From: Paramecium sonneborni
Taxonomy: Eukaryota > Ciliophora > Oligohymenophorea > Peniculida > Parameciidae
Direction of reading: 5' to 3'
Length of the DNA stretch: 64,000 nt
Assembly: GCA_905182985.1 (NCBI GenBank)
Contig: CAJJDN010000142.1
Location: 146,426 to 210,425, forward strand
This document shows positions 12,982 through 25,744 of this stretch, in pieces (position 1 is the stretch's first letter; each line of letters opens with the position of its first letter). Position numbers and translations under genes: made by a program. The notes under the pieces are model-generated. The model saw only the letters and a program-made list of their open reading frames with translations, was not told the origin of the DNA and searched no databases.

Positions 12982-15900
12982 ATGTAAAATATTGATAGTA
13001 TCAGAATTAAATTTCTTAGAATACTCATTAAACATAGATTCGTTAAAAGATTACTTGGAAAATAAAAACTTAATGAGTAATCCTATTTCACTGTTAATTA
13101 AGGAGCTCTTGCCTGTTTCAGAGAATTATGTTAATCATTATCATGTAATAATCGCATCATGTACTAAATGTATCTACTTTAGTGAAGTCAATCTTTCTGG
13201 CTGCAATATTAATGTCTATTTTGCTATTGAGCTGGCAAAACTAGTATAGAAAAATACAAACATTGAGGTTTTGCAATTAGCCAGTTGCAAGCTCAATTCA
13301 TTCTCACTAAGTTGCATCTTTAAGGCGGTATTAGTGTATTGATCAACTCTATAGATGATAGATCATACAGGATTGGCATAATTGAATTTATTCAATAATC
13401 AATCATTTACTCCAACTGTTGTACAAGACTTCATTAAGTATGTTCTTAAAGGCAAAAATCCTTTGATAGAAATCAATATTAGTCATTGCAATATTGAAAA
13501 TGCTTAATTATCGATGATTTTACCAAATTTAAAAAACCTTAAGTCACTTAAAAGATTTAAAATGGGTTTAATGACTCTAAGTTCTGAATCATTGTTAGCA
13601 CTTTCATCAGCGATGTTACATTATACAGGTAAGAAATTTTTAGATTATCTTGATCTATCATATTGTCAAATAAAAAATGATGGACTTAAATTACTTAATA
13701 AATCTCTTTATTTATCAGTAATAACATCTATAAATATAAAATCAATAAATTTATCAGGAAATCATATTAGTTAAGATGGTGTAGTACATTTAGAATAGAT
13801 TCTTCACAAATTAAACATAGAAGAATTGAATTTATCAAGAAATAAAATCTAAGAATTTTAGTATCAAGATGTTCTTAAAAAGCAGCTTATTAAAGTTGAT
13901 TTATCTAGTAATTTACTTGAAGAGATTCCTAATAATTTCTTTTTAAATGTTTTATCAATAAATCTATCAAATAATCAAATAAATACTCAAGGTGCTTATT
14001 AAATCTCTTAAGTACTTTCTTATAAAAAAGTCTAATGGATGGATCTAAATATAAATAATAATTGTATCAAGACTCGAGGATTCATTTCTCTAATTTATGC
14101 ATTGATTGAAAACAAATCTTTAACAAATTTATCAGTTGCAAAAAATAAAATAAATGGAGAAGGAATTCTTGTTTACATTTTCAATCATGAACAATTAAAC
14201 ATATAATATTTAGACTTATCTCATAATTACTTAAGATATGATTTAGTTTATGCATTAATTTCAATGATGAAAGAATGTAAATTAAAGACATTAGTATTAT
14301 CATAATTAAGATAAGATGAAAATGAAATTCCTAGTGGTAAGAATGAATCATTTGAGATTAAATGTGCTAATTTGAGAGAACTTGACTTTTCATGTAATCC
14401 TAAAATAATAATGCCTATTCTCGAAAGTCTTTCTAAATAATATAATCGATTAGAATACTTAAATCTCAACAATTGTTAATTGATGAAAAAATCTGATAGA
14501 GAAGTTATAATTAAGAAATCTGAAACTTAAACATTAGATAAAAAGTCAGGAGAAATTAATTTTAAGAAATCAGATACCTTTACAATAGATTTAAAAAAAT
14601 CTGGTGATGCTAAATGTTTTATATTTGATGAACCAGCTTTTGTTGAATTAACAGAGAACAAAAATTTAGATCAAAATAAATAAGTCTTAGAATGCATCTA
14701 TAATTTATTATCCAAAACTTATACATTATAAACACTTTGTTTAGCTAATAATAATTTAAATGTCTTAAATGATTAAGAATTAAAACAATTAGATAGTTAT
14801 TTTGCAACTAATTTTACTTTAATGTCTCTTGATCTATCTAGTAATAAATTAAAATCAAAAATAACATTTTTAGTAAATGGATTAAAAAATTGTGTATCAT
14901 TAAGATATTTGAATATTAGTAATAATCAAATTGAAGAAGATGAAGAGGTTATCAAAAGATTACCTGAAATTTTTAAAAATCCAAGTTTATAATATATAGA
15001 TTTGTCATTAAATTCTATTCATAGTGCAACTTTTTAAAATATGAAAACAATTCTTTAAACATAATATAAATAATTTCCATAAATGAATTTAAGTTAATTA
15101 AAACTAACAGCAGATGATCTTGTTAGTATTAGTGAAATCATAAGTGAATCATATTCTATTAGAAAATTAGAATTGTTTGGAAATTAATCAATCGATTATT
15201 TAAATAATGTATTAGTATATGGAGATGATGATAAAGTTAAGTCTCTTTCAATTAATAGATTAAAATTAAGAGGAGACATATTTTAAAATTTATTAAGAAT
15301 ATTAGAATAAAATTTAAAATGGGTAAGAATCTTAGAAATTTCAAATACATTATTAAAAAATAAATAATTATATTGTCTTTTAGAAAGATTAAAATAAATG
15401 CATTCATTAAAAGCATTAATAATGGACAATTAATATTTTGAAAGTGAAAATGTGGTTACAACTTTAAAAACAGATTTATATAATTCATTAATGAAGTTGA
15501 AAACTTTATCAATACGAAAATCAACTCTTTCTGTTGAATTTTTTGAATTTATTTTTAAACTATTATCAAATTCAAAGAAATTGTAAGAATTAGATCTAAG
15601 TGGTAATCAAAGTAATGATTATGGACGTAAATGCATAATCTCGAAAGAATGTATTGAATTGTTATCATTAGGACTTTAACATAATTAGAAACTAAAAAAT
15701 CTTAATTTATCTAAATGTTAATTAAATGATGAAGTAATGTAGATATTCTTAGATACATTACCATTAAATAACTCATTACTTTAATTAGATATAAGCGAAT
15801 GTAATTTAACTAAGATTAGTTTTTTAAGATTTAAATAAAACTTTAATCAGATTCCATCATTATTATAAAAATTATGTTGTTAATTAATGATTGAAGAGAT

Positions 15901-18213
15901 TCCAACCAATCTTGTAAATAGTTAATGTCTTTCGAATTTATTCTATCTTGATATATCTAAAAATAAGTAAAAAAATAGAAGTATTGTTAAATTAGTTTAA
16001 TGTTGTTAACCAAATAATATCTTTTAGAATCTTTTTTTCCTTAATTTAGAATAATGTCATTTAAATGATCATCATTGTAAGACTTTAAGCAAATTAATTG
16101 TAACAAATTTAAAGGAATTGGATTTAAGTTAAAATTAAATAGCATATTATGGATTTAAAGAATTGTTTGATCCAATTTTAGAAGGTAAATCAAATCTTAA
16201 AGCATTAAATTTATCTAAAAATAAAATAACTGATGAATATTTTTGTTAATTAGAATAAAAAGAGTTTCAAATGAAGACTAATTATTTAGAATTACTATCT
16301 CTTGATGGTAATTTATGTCTTGGTCGAGGTTGTAAAGGATTCATAAAATTATTATAAAATAATCCAAAACTTTATATTTTTAATCATTGGGTAAACATAA
16401 GTGATTAATTAGCTTATTTAGTCATATAATCATATATTCAGTTTACTCAACATTATAATCTTAAATGTGGTTAACATAATTACATATAATAATTGATAAT
16501 AAAAGAGACAGATTTTTCAGATGACTTTCTAATGTGGTTTGGCTACAATTATTTCTAATTACCTCATCTATAATATATCGATTTTTCTAGTAATTCAAGA
16601 TTTTGTACAAGTATGGGAAAGATGCATATGTATATAAACATGATTAACAATTAAGTTAATTATAATTTACTTTAAGTGAAATTTGATGAGGTAGAACAAT
16701 AAACATTAACTATGTTTGATGATGGATTAATTAGATATCATCTATTAAAATAAAAATTTAGATTTTAAAATTATACAATTATGTAAAGTAGTTATGGAAT
16801 CAATGATCAAAACATTGAAACTATTAAATGGGGTTTTATTGGCAAATTCATAATACATATAATAAATAAGCTACTCTATCTATTTTAAGGATCATTAACT
16901 GAATTTAGAATGAGTAGCTAATTATAGAAACATCTTAGAAGAAAAATGAATAGGATGAAAATGTAATATATTATGGGTAGCTTAATTGAACCAGTTATTT
17001 TCATTTTAGCTTTGATTGTTGCTTTAATGTTATCAACTCCATTATCATAGAAGGATTTGTAAGATCATAATAATTGTAGAAATCAATATTGTTTTATTAA
17101 TGATGTTTAAATAATTGCTTTTACTTTTTATATTATAAACATTCTAGTCATTGTGATGTTTAGTGTAAATAATTTAATAATAGCAATCAAACTAAGAATT
17201 AATTCAGAACCTGACTTTTATATTTTAACATATGAATAAAAAAAAGAACTAAAAAAGAAATTTCCAGTAAAAAAAGAATTACTTTTATTAGTACTTTAAA
17301 TTATTCTATAATGCAAATATATATTTGACAGTTTGATAATTTCATCAAGTTATCATATGTCATATTACATAGATCAATATGGAGATGAAACCTTTAAATA
17401 ACTTAAAAATAACTTTTTAGCTACTGCATATATGATGTCCATAATGATTGGCATTAAATTTTGTATTTTTTGTTATTAAGATTTCAAATGTACAATCCAA
17501 TTCTTTCAACATCCCAATAAAGATGCATCATTTCTCTTATCAAATCTTTGGATTAAAAATATCTATGATACAAATATTATTGTTGAGAATGTAATTAGCA
17601 ATTTCTGTCCTCAAGAAGGCATTAAGATAATGAATAGTCTTTTCAATTTAAAATAGATTTATCAACTCACTTAATTATTTATTATTGAATTACCCATATT
17701 CTTTATATATCTATTCTACTTTAATAATTATCAACTTATGTTTTCAAAAATGGGATATCAAACAGTTATTACAGTCACTATAATATTTTAAGTGGTTGGA
17801 ATGATACGTAATATTATTAAAGGACTTTTTAATGCATATTGTGCACTTGTATCAAGACCACCTATTGTAAAATGGTTTGATATTAATGAATTTCTATTAT
17901 TAAGAAGATATCAATACTTAGGAGAAAAACGATTAATATCTTAATATTAATCTACATATAATAAAAAGTATACCAATAAAAATCGTGATAAAAAAAAGTA
18001 AACCATCAATTCGTCAGTATCATTAAAATTAGGATCCTAAAAATCTAAAAATTTTATTGAAAAAGTAAGAACATCCAGATTACCAAGTGAAGAACATGAA
18101 GATGAAGGTAAAAAACTATATTCTATATAGTAGATATGTTTGTCAAAAAAACACAAATAACAACAGATAATATGTATTAAGGAATAATTAATACAAAAAA
18201 AAAATCAGACTGA
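12982..18213 (+). CDS. LRR-polytopic membrane protein, paralogue B
   Basis: 1,719 residues with introns at 13161-13182 (22 nt), 13328-13354 (27 nt) and a 23-nt one near 18109; this model gives a length divisible by three. The start ATG lies only 20 bp after the TGA of paralogue A. Architecture and residue pattern follow A throughout: an N-terminal cap (NQGALACFRELC versus NRGALSCFAELC), RNI-type LRRs to about residue 1260, then about six TM helices and the shared ALVSRPP motif. B has an extra Lys/Ser-rich insertion (about 14485-14640). The tail is basic and serine-rich. The 3' end is doubtful because of a possible retained IES (18126-18346) that would bring in TGA early. Confidence 0.85.
14485..14640 (+). 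repeat. KKS-type internal peptide repeat in paralogue B
   Basis: Several copies of a short peptide related to IKKSETQTLD, FKKSDTFTID and LKKSGD occur between two LRR units. Paralogue A has no counterpart at the equivalent position. The DNA is locally repetitive, which suggests expansion by slippage or unequal exchange. Confidence 0.6.
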
Positions 18214-18346
18214 TTACTATATTCATCATATATAAGACTTTTAATAAATTATCTCTCTTATATTTATTTATATTAGTTAGTTTGATATAATATATATAAT
18301 TTTGATAATTTTACTAAATTTTAATATTTTTGATTATTTTTTGCAG
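18126..18346 (+). mobile_element. Candidate retained IES (221 bp, TA-bounded)
   Basis: The segment begins TATAGTAG, a full match to the Paramecium IES end consensus TAYAGYNR, and is followed by a second TA preceded by TTGCAG, which matches the inverted consensus at seven of eight positions. Deleting 18126-18346 keeps the paralogue B frame open for another 88 codons to a TGA at 18610-18612. Retaining it gives TGA at 18211. It could equally be ordinary 3' flank with chance TA ends. Confidence 0.35.
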
Positions 18347-19142
18347 TAGATGAATGCAAAGATTGCCTTAAGAGTGATTTTAAATTATTTAGAGGAAAAA
18401 ATAAAGATTATAAGAATATCTTTATTATGTTATGGAAGAAAAGATATTTGAAAAAACTTTTTGAAAATTTAAATGATTAATTATTATAAATAATAAGATT
18501 ATTGACCTATTCTAATATAATAAATTTATTCTCTTATTAAAAAAATAGTTAGGTAATTTTCAATAGTTAGATTTCATGGTGGATTTCCTTTTATAAATTA
18601 TATCTACTATGATTTCGATACCTCAAGGAGTTATAGATTATAATTTTTGCTCTGTGAAATATGATATAATAGAATAAATGTGAAACAAAAGATATAATTA
18701 ATGTATACCGATATATTATTAGAAGATTGTAAATAAGTGATAAATCATAACAATGTATAAAGTTATTTCTGTTTGTTTTTTTTAATTTTGATGTGTAAAA
18801 ATGAATGAATTGAAATTGAAAAGTATTTGATTATTTTATTTAGTATAACGAATATTATATACTATCTTAATTAATAATAAAACAAACTTAAGATGCCCAT
18901 TTGGAATCCATTTATCAGAGAGTATTTATTAAACTTTAAGTTTAAGGTTAGGTTTGAATTGATATTGACATAAGCAGTCTAATAAAATTTAGATTTAATT
19001 ATAATATTGCTATTGAATTCAAAAAAAAAATGAAATATTTATGAAAACTTATTATATAGAAATTATATGAATGGCATATTATGGAAATTGATAATTTAAA
19101 GTTATGATAATTAAATTATAATTATGTATTAAAATTATATAA
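18214..19142. other. Mostly intergenic; possible 3' extension of paralogue B
   Basis: AT-rich. The stretch 18347-18612 is an open frame rich in Lys, Phe and Leu (containing CKDCLKSDFKLF) that could be the real C-terminus of paralogue B if the preceding segment is an IES. From 18613 to 19142 nothing coding-like was seen. Confidence 0.4.
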
Positions 19143-21234
19143 TCATAACAATTCATTATCTGAAGTTTATGAATTCTCTTTTTATTGATCATCCTATTTA
19201 TTATCTGCTTAATTAATTTATGATTCTTCTTCTGGAATTTCAATTTCCTCTTTATTAACTTAATCTACAATTTATTCTTCTTCTACTTTATTTTCATTAT
19301 TGATATGATTTTCTTTAATTTCTTTTTATTTTCCTGATGATCTGATTCTAACAACTTAAATTGGTCTTTTAAAAAGTGAACGAATATCTCCATTCTTTTA
19401 CATTTAATTACTACTAGTTTTAGCTGTTAATCTTTCAGTCATAGGTTCTAAATATATAGAACTATTTTCTGTTATCATTTTTCCATTTTATACTTTCATA
19501 GATACTTCAGAATAATTTCTTTACATTTTCTTTGATTTTGTAGATTCTAACAATTCTTAAAATAAATTTTCAAGTCTTAATTTAGAATCCAGTAAAGCTT
19601 GATTTTCCATATCTAATTTTTTTAATCTTCCTTTAAAATATCCTGCAGATTCCATTGTTGATTTAAGTGAACTTTAAGCAGCCTTATGAGATTCTTTCAA
19701 TAATTCTAATTCTGTCTATAATTCTTGAACCTGCTTTTTCAATTAATCAATTTCATTCAATCTTCCTTTTTTATTCTATTAAGCAATCAAAAAATCTAAT
19801 TATTGTTTCAATTCAGATTTATCTCTTAATAACATTCTTACTTATTCCTTTGCTTTACTATAATCTCCCTCTAACATTATTATCTATTCTTTGAACTATT
19901 AATTTTATTTCATCAAGGCTTTTACCTATAGAAAAGAACACTCTATACTTCTTAATCTAATTTTCTCAATTTTTCAAACTATTCTACTAATTTTCTATCC
20001 TTCTCAATTTATTTATTAGAACTATCCTTATAAAGAATCTCTATTTCTCTTTGCTTACTCAATAATTCTTTATTTTAATCATTTACTAATTGTAACTATT
20101 CTAAAATAGTTGCATTTTCTCTATTTAATATTTTTATATGCATACTTTTCCATTTAAAATATTCTATTCTCTTATTCTCTTCTTACATTTTAAATTTAAG
20201 CATCTTTATCTTAAAGTTGCTTCTCATAATTTTATTTTATATCTTTTAATTTTTCTTAAAGAGACATATTACTCTATTATAAATTAACTACTTTTGTATG
20301 TTCATCATTCATCTTATTCTATAATTCTTATAACTATTTATCTTTATCAGAAACTTATTTAACATAACAATTTATTTGCTAATCTAAAAATTACATTTCT
20401 TGTATTTATTTTCCATTAACCTTTTTTAAACTATCATTTTCACATTATAATTAATCCTTTTATCTTTTTACTTGTTCAACTTCTTCTTCGTTAATTTTAA
20501 CCTTACTTTCCATTTATTATTCTAATCTTGATAAATTTCTTAATTATTCCTCGTGCATTTTTTCCCTTTACACAATCTCATCTTAATATTTATGAATTTA
20601 TTGTCTCAATATTTCTAATTCTTAATTATGTTTATTTTTTAAATCTTATAAATCGTTCTATATCTATTTCTTATCCTCTTCTAAATCTTTTACTTAATTT
20701 ATCAGTTTATCCTTCTCTAATTTAAGTAAATTTTCAGTATAAATCAACTTCTCATTGATTTATTTTAAATCATTTCGATCTAACTACAAATCTTTTATAG
20801 TTTATTCTAATCCAGAAGTATTACCAACTTTATTCTAATTATTGGCTAACTATTAATTAGCTACATCCAATTCTGCCTTTATAGATGCAAGCTCATCTTG
20901 ATGCTACTTGAGTAATTACTTAATCATATAGATGTAACTTATACCTTAAATTCTCTTTCCTTTGTTTTCCATTCCACTACATCACTTTGATTTTTTTCAA
21001 CAAGTTTTAGATTTTATGTCTCAAGCATTTTGATCTTCTCCTATAATTCTAAAACCTAGAATAAATTAAAAGTTGATCAAATACATCAGCATTCTAATTG
21101 ATTCGTGTCTCAAGTGCAGCAACTTTTGATTCAAGTTGTAAAACTTAAGTTTATCTACTTTCTAGTTCTGATTCTAGAGATTTGATTTTGATATCTTTAT
21201 CAGTCATTAAATTTATTAATATGGGAATAGACAT
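19143..21234 (-). CDS. Long coiled-coil protein
   Basis: Starts MSIPILINLMTDKDIK (ATG 21232-21234, with an in-frame TGA just upstream) and ends with an acidic tail TSDNELL before TGA 19143-19145. About 650 residues, nearly all alpha-helical heptads rich in Glu, Lys, Gln and Leu; segments such as LESKVAALETRI and LQEKIKMLE are typical. Introns of 29 nt (after the first roughly 45 residues), 26 nt (near 20935) and 26 nt (near 20125) are visible, and at least one more is needed to close the frame. No head domain or TM segment. Probably a structural, ciliary or centrosomal scaffold, but nothing specific supports that. Confidence 0.75.
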
Positions 21235-21877
21235 TGTTCACTTCTACAGTAGCTATGGTAGTTAACATAACAATATTATGTAAATATATTAAAATGATCA
21301 CAATTCCGAAAAAAAGCCATCCATTTACTTTCTCTTTAACTGATGAAGCTTTCAGCTATTTAAATTACAAACAATTGCTCTTTCACTATTGATAGAGTAT
21401 TTTAAAATCGATTTTAGTTTAATTATTCTAATTGCTCTTGCCTTAATATGAATGGAGACTTTTTTAGAGGAATAAGATTTGATAATTAATATGATACACT
21501 AAAGATTCTTGCATCTTCAATTTATATTACAATCACAGCATACCTATATTGTAATTTCACCTATACTGATGATCATCTATGGAATCAATATTTATGTATT
21601 GCCACAACCTTTCGAATTACTAGCTGAATTTTGTAATTAACTGGACATGGACAAAGCAAAAATATTTATAATTTTCTTAAAAAGAGCCCCAACCTTTTCA
21701 AATAATATTTTACAAATATTTGTTGCTCCTCAATATGTATTTTTAGAAATATAATCTTTTCAGGTTATAAATCATAAATTAATAAGGATGATAAAACTTA
21801 GTATGAAAAGAATATCAAATAATTCAGGAGTTTAAAGAAACTATAATGATATAATATTAAAAAATTAATAATAATCT
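21235..21877. other. Intergenic; no convincing gene
   Basis: 643 bp between the divergent coiled-coil gene and the next plus gene. A plus frame from ATG 21344 stays open for about 95 codons, but chance could produce this when only TGA stops, and the peptide resembles no family I know. Confidence 0.4.
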
Positions 21878-22279
21878 ATGATTGGCAAAGAACAAGTCGA
21901 TGTTATTGATTAATATGCATAATCAATTGTTAATTATGTTGACAATTAACAAAAAAGTATGTACATGTTCCTATTTATTAAAAGTTATTTAATTGAAAAC
22001 ATCTACAATCTAAAAATTGAATGAGGTGACAATTGTGCATTACTAAAAAAACTTAGATAAAATAAATTAAATTCGATCAGAGTTTGAAGAAACTAAAAGC
22101 ATTTGTAAGTTATTCAATCTTTTATCAAGATTGTAGAAAATAAATTAGATGAAAATATTTAGAAAATCAATTAAATTTAGAATTCTATTGAAGGTATGGA
22201 ATCATCTGTAGATCATTTGGATTCTATTTTAAAAAGGATTGAAACTAAATTGACAGAATTAGAAAAATTGAAACAATGA
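21878..22279 (+). CDS. Small coiled-coil protein, KxDL/BLOC-1-like
   Basis: 113 residues after removal of 28-nt and 32-nt introns, giving a length divisible by three. The helical protein ends SVDHLDSILKRIETKLTELEK, which resembles the C-terminal helix of KxDL/BORC-type subunits (a (D)LDSI.RRI..LK pattern). Such proteins belong to complexes that position lysosomes and related organelles. The match is short and from memory, so an unrelated small coiled coil is quite possible. Its stop is only 41 bp upstream of the next gene's start. Confidence 0.55.
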
Positions 22280-22320
22280 TATCTGATTGAGTTGATTTTA
22301 AAAATCAAATATTATTTAAT

Positions 22321-23794
22321 ATGTAAAGTGAGTTTTAGGAAGAAGTAGTTAAATCAGAATATGTTTAAGCAGAGGAACAATCGTTGAAGTTCTAAAACAT
22401 GGTTAGTTATAATCCAGAACAACTAGTAGAAGATCGTCTTAGAGAATCTATTCGATAATCAGCTGCTTAAAGACCAGCTAATCATTAAGATGACCCAACT
22501 TCAGTTAAATTTCATAGACATCAATCATATAACCAATTATAAGCTTGGATGGAATAGGTTGGAATTGATATGTAGCAACACAGATAAATTATTAAGGATG
22601 TATATCGTATTTTAGATAAACGAATTGCAATTTCAAATAGAAGCATTCAAAATCTAATTCATTTTATCAAGACTTTTGTGTAACATGAAAAATAAAATGT
22701 AGAATATTTGAGAACTAAAAATAAAGATATATCTAAACTATTTTAAGATGGTTCAACAACGTATTATCCTAAATTAGATGAAACAATTAAAGAAATTTGT
22801 AATTATGATCAAGGTAATGCAATAAAAATATTAAATCTACTTGATGGAATTGATAAATTCATTAAAGAGAAATTGGATTTCAATATTGATATGTTTGAAT
22901 CTGGAATTTCAATCCATAGAGATCAATATAGAAAAGCCTTCAGTAATTTTGCATCAAGTTCATCCAAACTTACTAAATATCGTAGGAAACATCAAGGCTT
23001 ATATATTAAGTAAATGTAAGGGGAAAATAAAGGTAAAGATCTTTATCATACTGAACGTAAATTGATTAATTCTTTCCTTGAAATGGCCAAATTATAAAAA
23101 AATATGGGATAAGCTGTTACTAGATTATTTGATGAAGTAAAAAAATAAGAAGTCCATAGATATCAAATAGTTATAACTTCTTTAAGAATGTATCTTGATA
23201 AACATGTCTAATTGAGTTAAAGCAAATAATAATAGATTTCAGCCTAAGAAGAACTTATTTATGGAGTAAATTTTTCATTTTTACATACTCTAGCTCATAA
23301 ATCAATTAGAAAATGATTAAGTAGTTTAATCATTTGAAGTACTCAGTTTCTTAGGCCAAGATATTGTGAGAATTATTTAGAAAATGCTAGGCAAATAATA
23401 ATTGACACTTTAACAATTTTAGGATTTTCTTTGTAATTATCCTGATGCATATATTAAATTGGGAAGTGTCTAAGAAAATCATTCTTTAGTTAAATTAAAA
23501 ATCAAAAATGCATAAATAGATTGTGGTAATGTTTTGAAGACATGGAAACCCTGCTAAATTATAGCTACAATTGATAATAATATTCTTATCTATCTTAAAG
23601 AAAACAATGAATTTAAAGGAAAGTTTCTATGTGATTCTTCCCAAATTGTTTAAAAGACTAGAATGCCTTTAACTGCAGAAATTAAATGTACTAAACCCGG
23701 ATTTATATTTGATTCTACAAAAACAGCTCTCTTATAATTAGAAGCTTAAGATTTTGATTCTCTTCATGGATTGTTATTTAAAGAGCTTAAATGA
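22321..23794 (+). CDS. F-BAR-like protein with C-terminal PH-like domain
   Basis: 481 residues with one 28-nt intron (near 23269). After a disordered N-terminus, residues about 75-320 form long basic helices with the spacing expected of an FCH/F-BAR membrane-bending module (a segment with FIKTFVQHEKQNVEYL, then FASSSSKLTKYRRKHQ). Residues about 385-480 look like a PH domain: alternating beta strands, a Trp near the start (LKTWKPCQIIA), IYLKENNEFKG, and a terminal helix. Such proteins link curved membranes to actin or coats; the cellular role here is inferred. The PH assignment is weaker than the helical one. Confidence 0.55.
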
Positions 23795-24879
23795 TTTTAT
23801 TTTTATCTATATTGAATGCACTCTATCAAATTAAACATTTATGACCAAATTATTTATAGAATATTAAAAAAAACAAATTTCTTTTCATTACAATTCAGTT
23901 ATGTAACAAAATCACCTAAATTACAATAAATACAATTTCTAACACACCAATTGATTGTTTATCATCTTGATCACATACAGATGTCTTAAGTTACGAAACA
24001 TAAACATAATTTTATCTGTTTAAACATTAAAAATTTTATTTTTAAGATATAGTTATTCAGATCAATAATCAAAGGATTCTCTCGATTTTAATTATTATAG
24101 AATAATAGTGGATATCTTATTTATTATTATTGATATCATCTTCACAATCTCTATAATAAAAACTATTTGGATAAAGTAGGATACCTCTAGATTCAAAAAA
24201 AATTATAAGGGAAATATTTGTTAAGAAGTGAAATCATATCTTTGGAAACAATATATACTGAATAATTTGAATTATTGTTGATGAAAGTTTTATTTTAAAA
24301 TAAAGAAAGTATTCTTAAGAAAGTATTCTTATCTCTTACTATGAGAGAAATCTACATAATTTATAGATTGAGTCCATAGTTTGCGTACTCTTCTTTTTTT
24401 AATCTATTAAAAATTCCTTCAGTATTTTAAAAATCCAAAGTTCAAATATCCATCAGTCTATGATAGACAAAAACTAAATCCATTCTAATAAAAAGTATTA
24501 TAATGAGTTTAAAAAGGAGCTCGAGAAAGGAAACTAATTTTATCTGAGTCATTTTGATTATAATTATTGATCAGAGTAAATGATTGTTTAAGAGTTGTAT
24601 CGTTTGGATTGTATATCATAGAGTTAAAAAATTTCTTTTTTCTAATTTGATTATTGTTCTTTATCCATTTTAATAGATTTAATTCAGTCTGAATCTATCA
24701 TTTGATGATTATCTTTGTTAGAATTCAGACAAAATTTCATCTAATTTTATTTAAACTTATAGAACTTAGTTTAAAGCCAAATAAGGCTTTTCATTTATAT
24801 AGGAGACTGGTTACAAGTAAGAGAGAAAATATAGAATTAGAGAAATAAAAACACTTATAAATTAAATTAAAAATAAGAA
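23795..24879. other. Intergenic with coding-like scraps
   Basis: About 1.1 kb without a defensible gene model. A plus-strand fragment around 24500-24560 (EFKKELEKGNQFYL) looks coding-like but cannot be joined to a start or neighbours. A 14-bp direct duplication (AAAGTATTCTTA-type) lies at about 24305-24332. Confidence 0.35.
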
Positions 24880-25710
24880 ATGTAAATTCCTACTATAAAT
24901 TAATTAGATTTAAGTGTTGATTAATAGCATATAAATTAAAGTTAGCCTGAGAGTAATAAAAATTTAAGAGTAAAAAATAGTAATGTGAGCATAGGTTCAA
25001 TTTTATTTAAGTAATTCAATATTTGCAGCATCACATTTCCATTGTCAATAATACTTCTGTTGTACTTCTGGATTTTGTTCATCTATCAATAAGTGAATGA
25101 AAAATTATTAAGTTGTGTTCTATACGATTGTGGAGCTAAGTTTAGGCCAGACATTAAACACAGAAGTTAATTTTATAGAATGCTGATTTCAATTCCTCAA
25201 TTTGGAGGAATAACACATATTATTATAGGCTTCATTACAATTTAAATGTACGGATATATATCTGAATTAAAATATGGGAAATTGAAGTATAGTTTAATTC
25301 TCTTTTTGTCAGGCTACTCAAGCAATTTATTGAGCTCTTTAATTTATCCTTATAATTTAACTGTAGGAAGTTATGGGATTATTTATGGAGTAATTATACT
25401 TTATGGATTTATAATCATTTAATAGAAATAATTGGGATAATATAAGAAATTGATATTAAGTATATACTTTTTAGTATTTTGTATCAATTTTATTCCGATT
25501 ATTTCAACAAATTAAGTAGATATAGCATGTATTTTTGGAGGTATTCTCTCAACTCTTTTAATGGGAATATACTTCTAAAATTTTGAATTTCAAAGAGGAA
25601 ATATTATTTCTTATAGTGCTTTAATTTTGTAATTAATTTACTTGATAACTGGTACAATCTTAATATTTATATTGGAAGTTGATGACATATAAATAAGTAG
25701 ATTTTGCTGA
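24880..25710 (+). CDS. Rhomboid-family pseudoprotease
   Basis: 276 residues, no intron, ATG 24880, TGA 25708-25710. A polar Gln/Asn-rich N-terminus is followed by about seven hydrophobic helices in the rhomboid order: helix 1, a loop, GGITHIIIGF (the position of the conserved His/Asn segment), the GxSG-position helix, and a last helix with VDIACIFGG. In active rhomboids the serine motif is GxSG and the last motif carries AH. Here they read GSYG (Tyr at the serine position) and AC (Cys for His). The protein should therefore be proteolytically dead, like iRhoms or derlins. It probably acts in membrane-protein trafficking or quality control, which is inference from the family. Confidence 0.7.
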
Positions 25711-25744
25711 TTTAATTTTATATATTATTATTTATTTACTAATA

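Noticed and set aside
12992..13249. Start of LRR gene B at a TTG with peptide IVSELNFLEYSL
   Set aside because: ATG 12982 plus a 22-nt intron yields an N-terminus aligned with paralogue A; the other frame does not align upstream of EVNLSGC.
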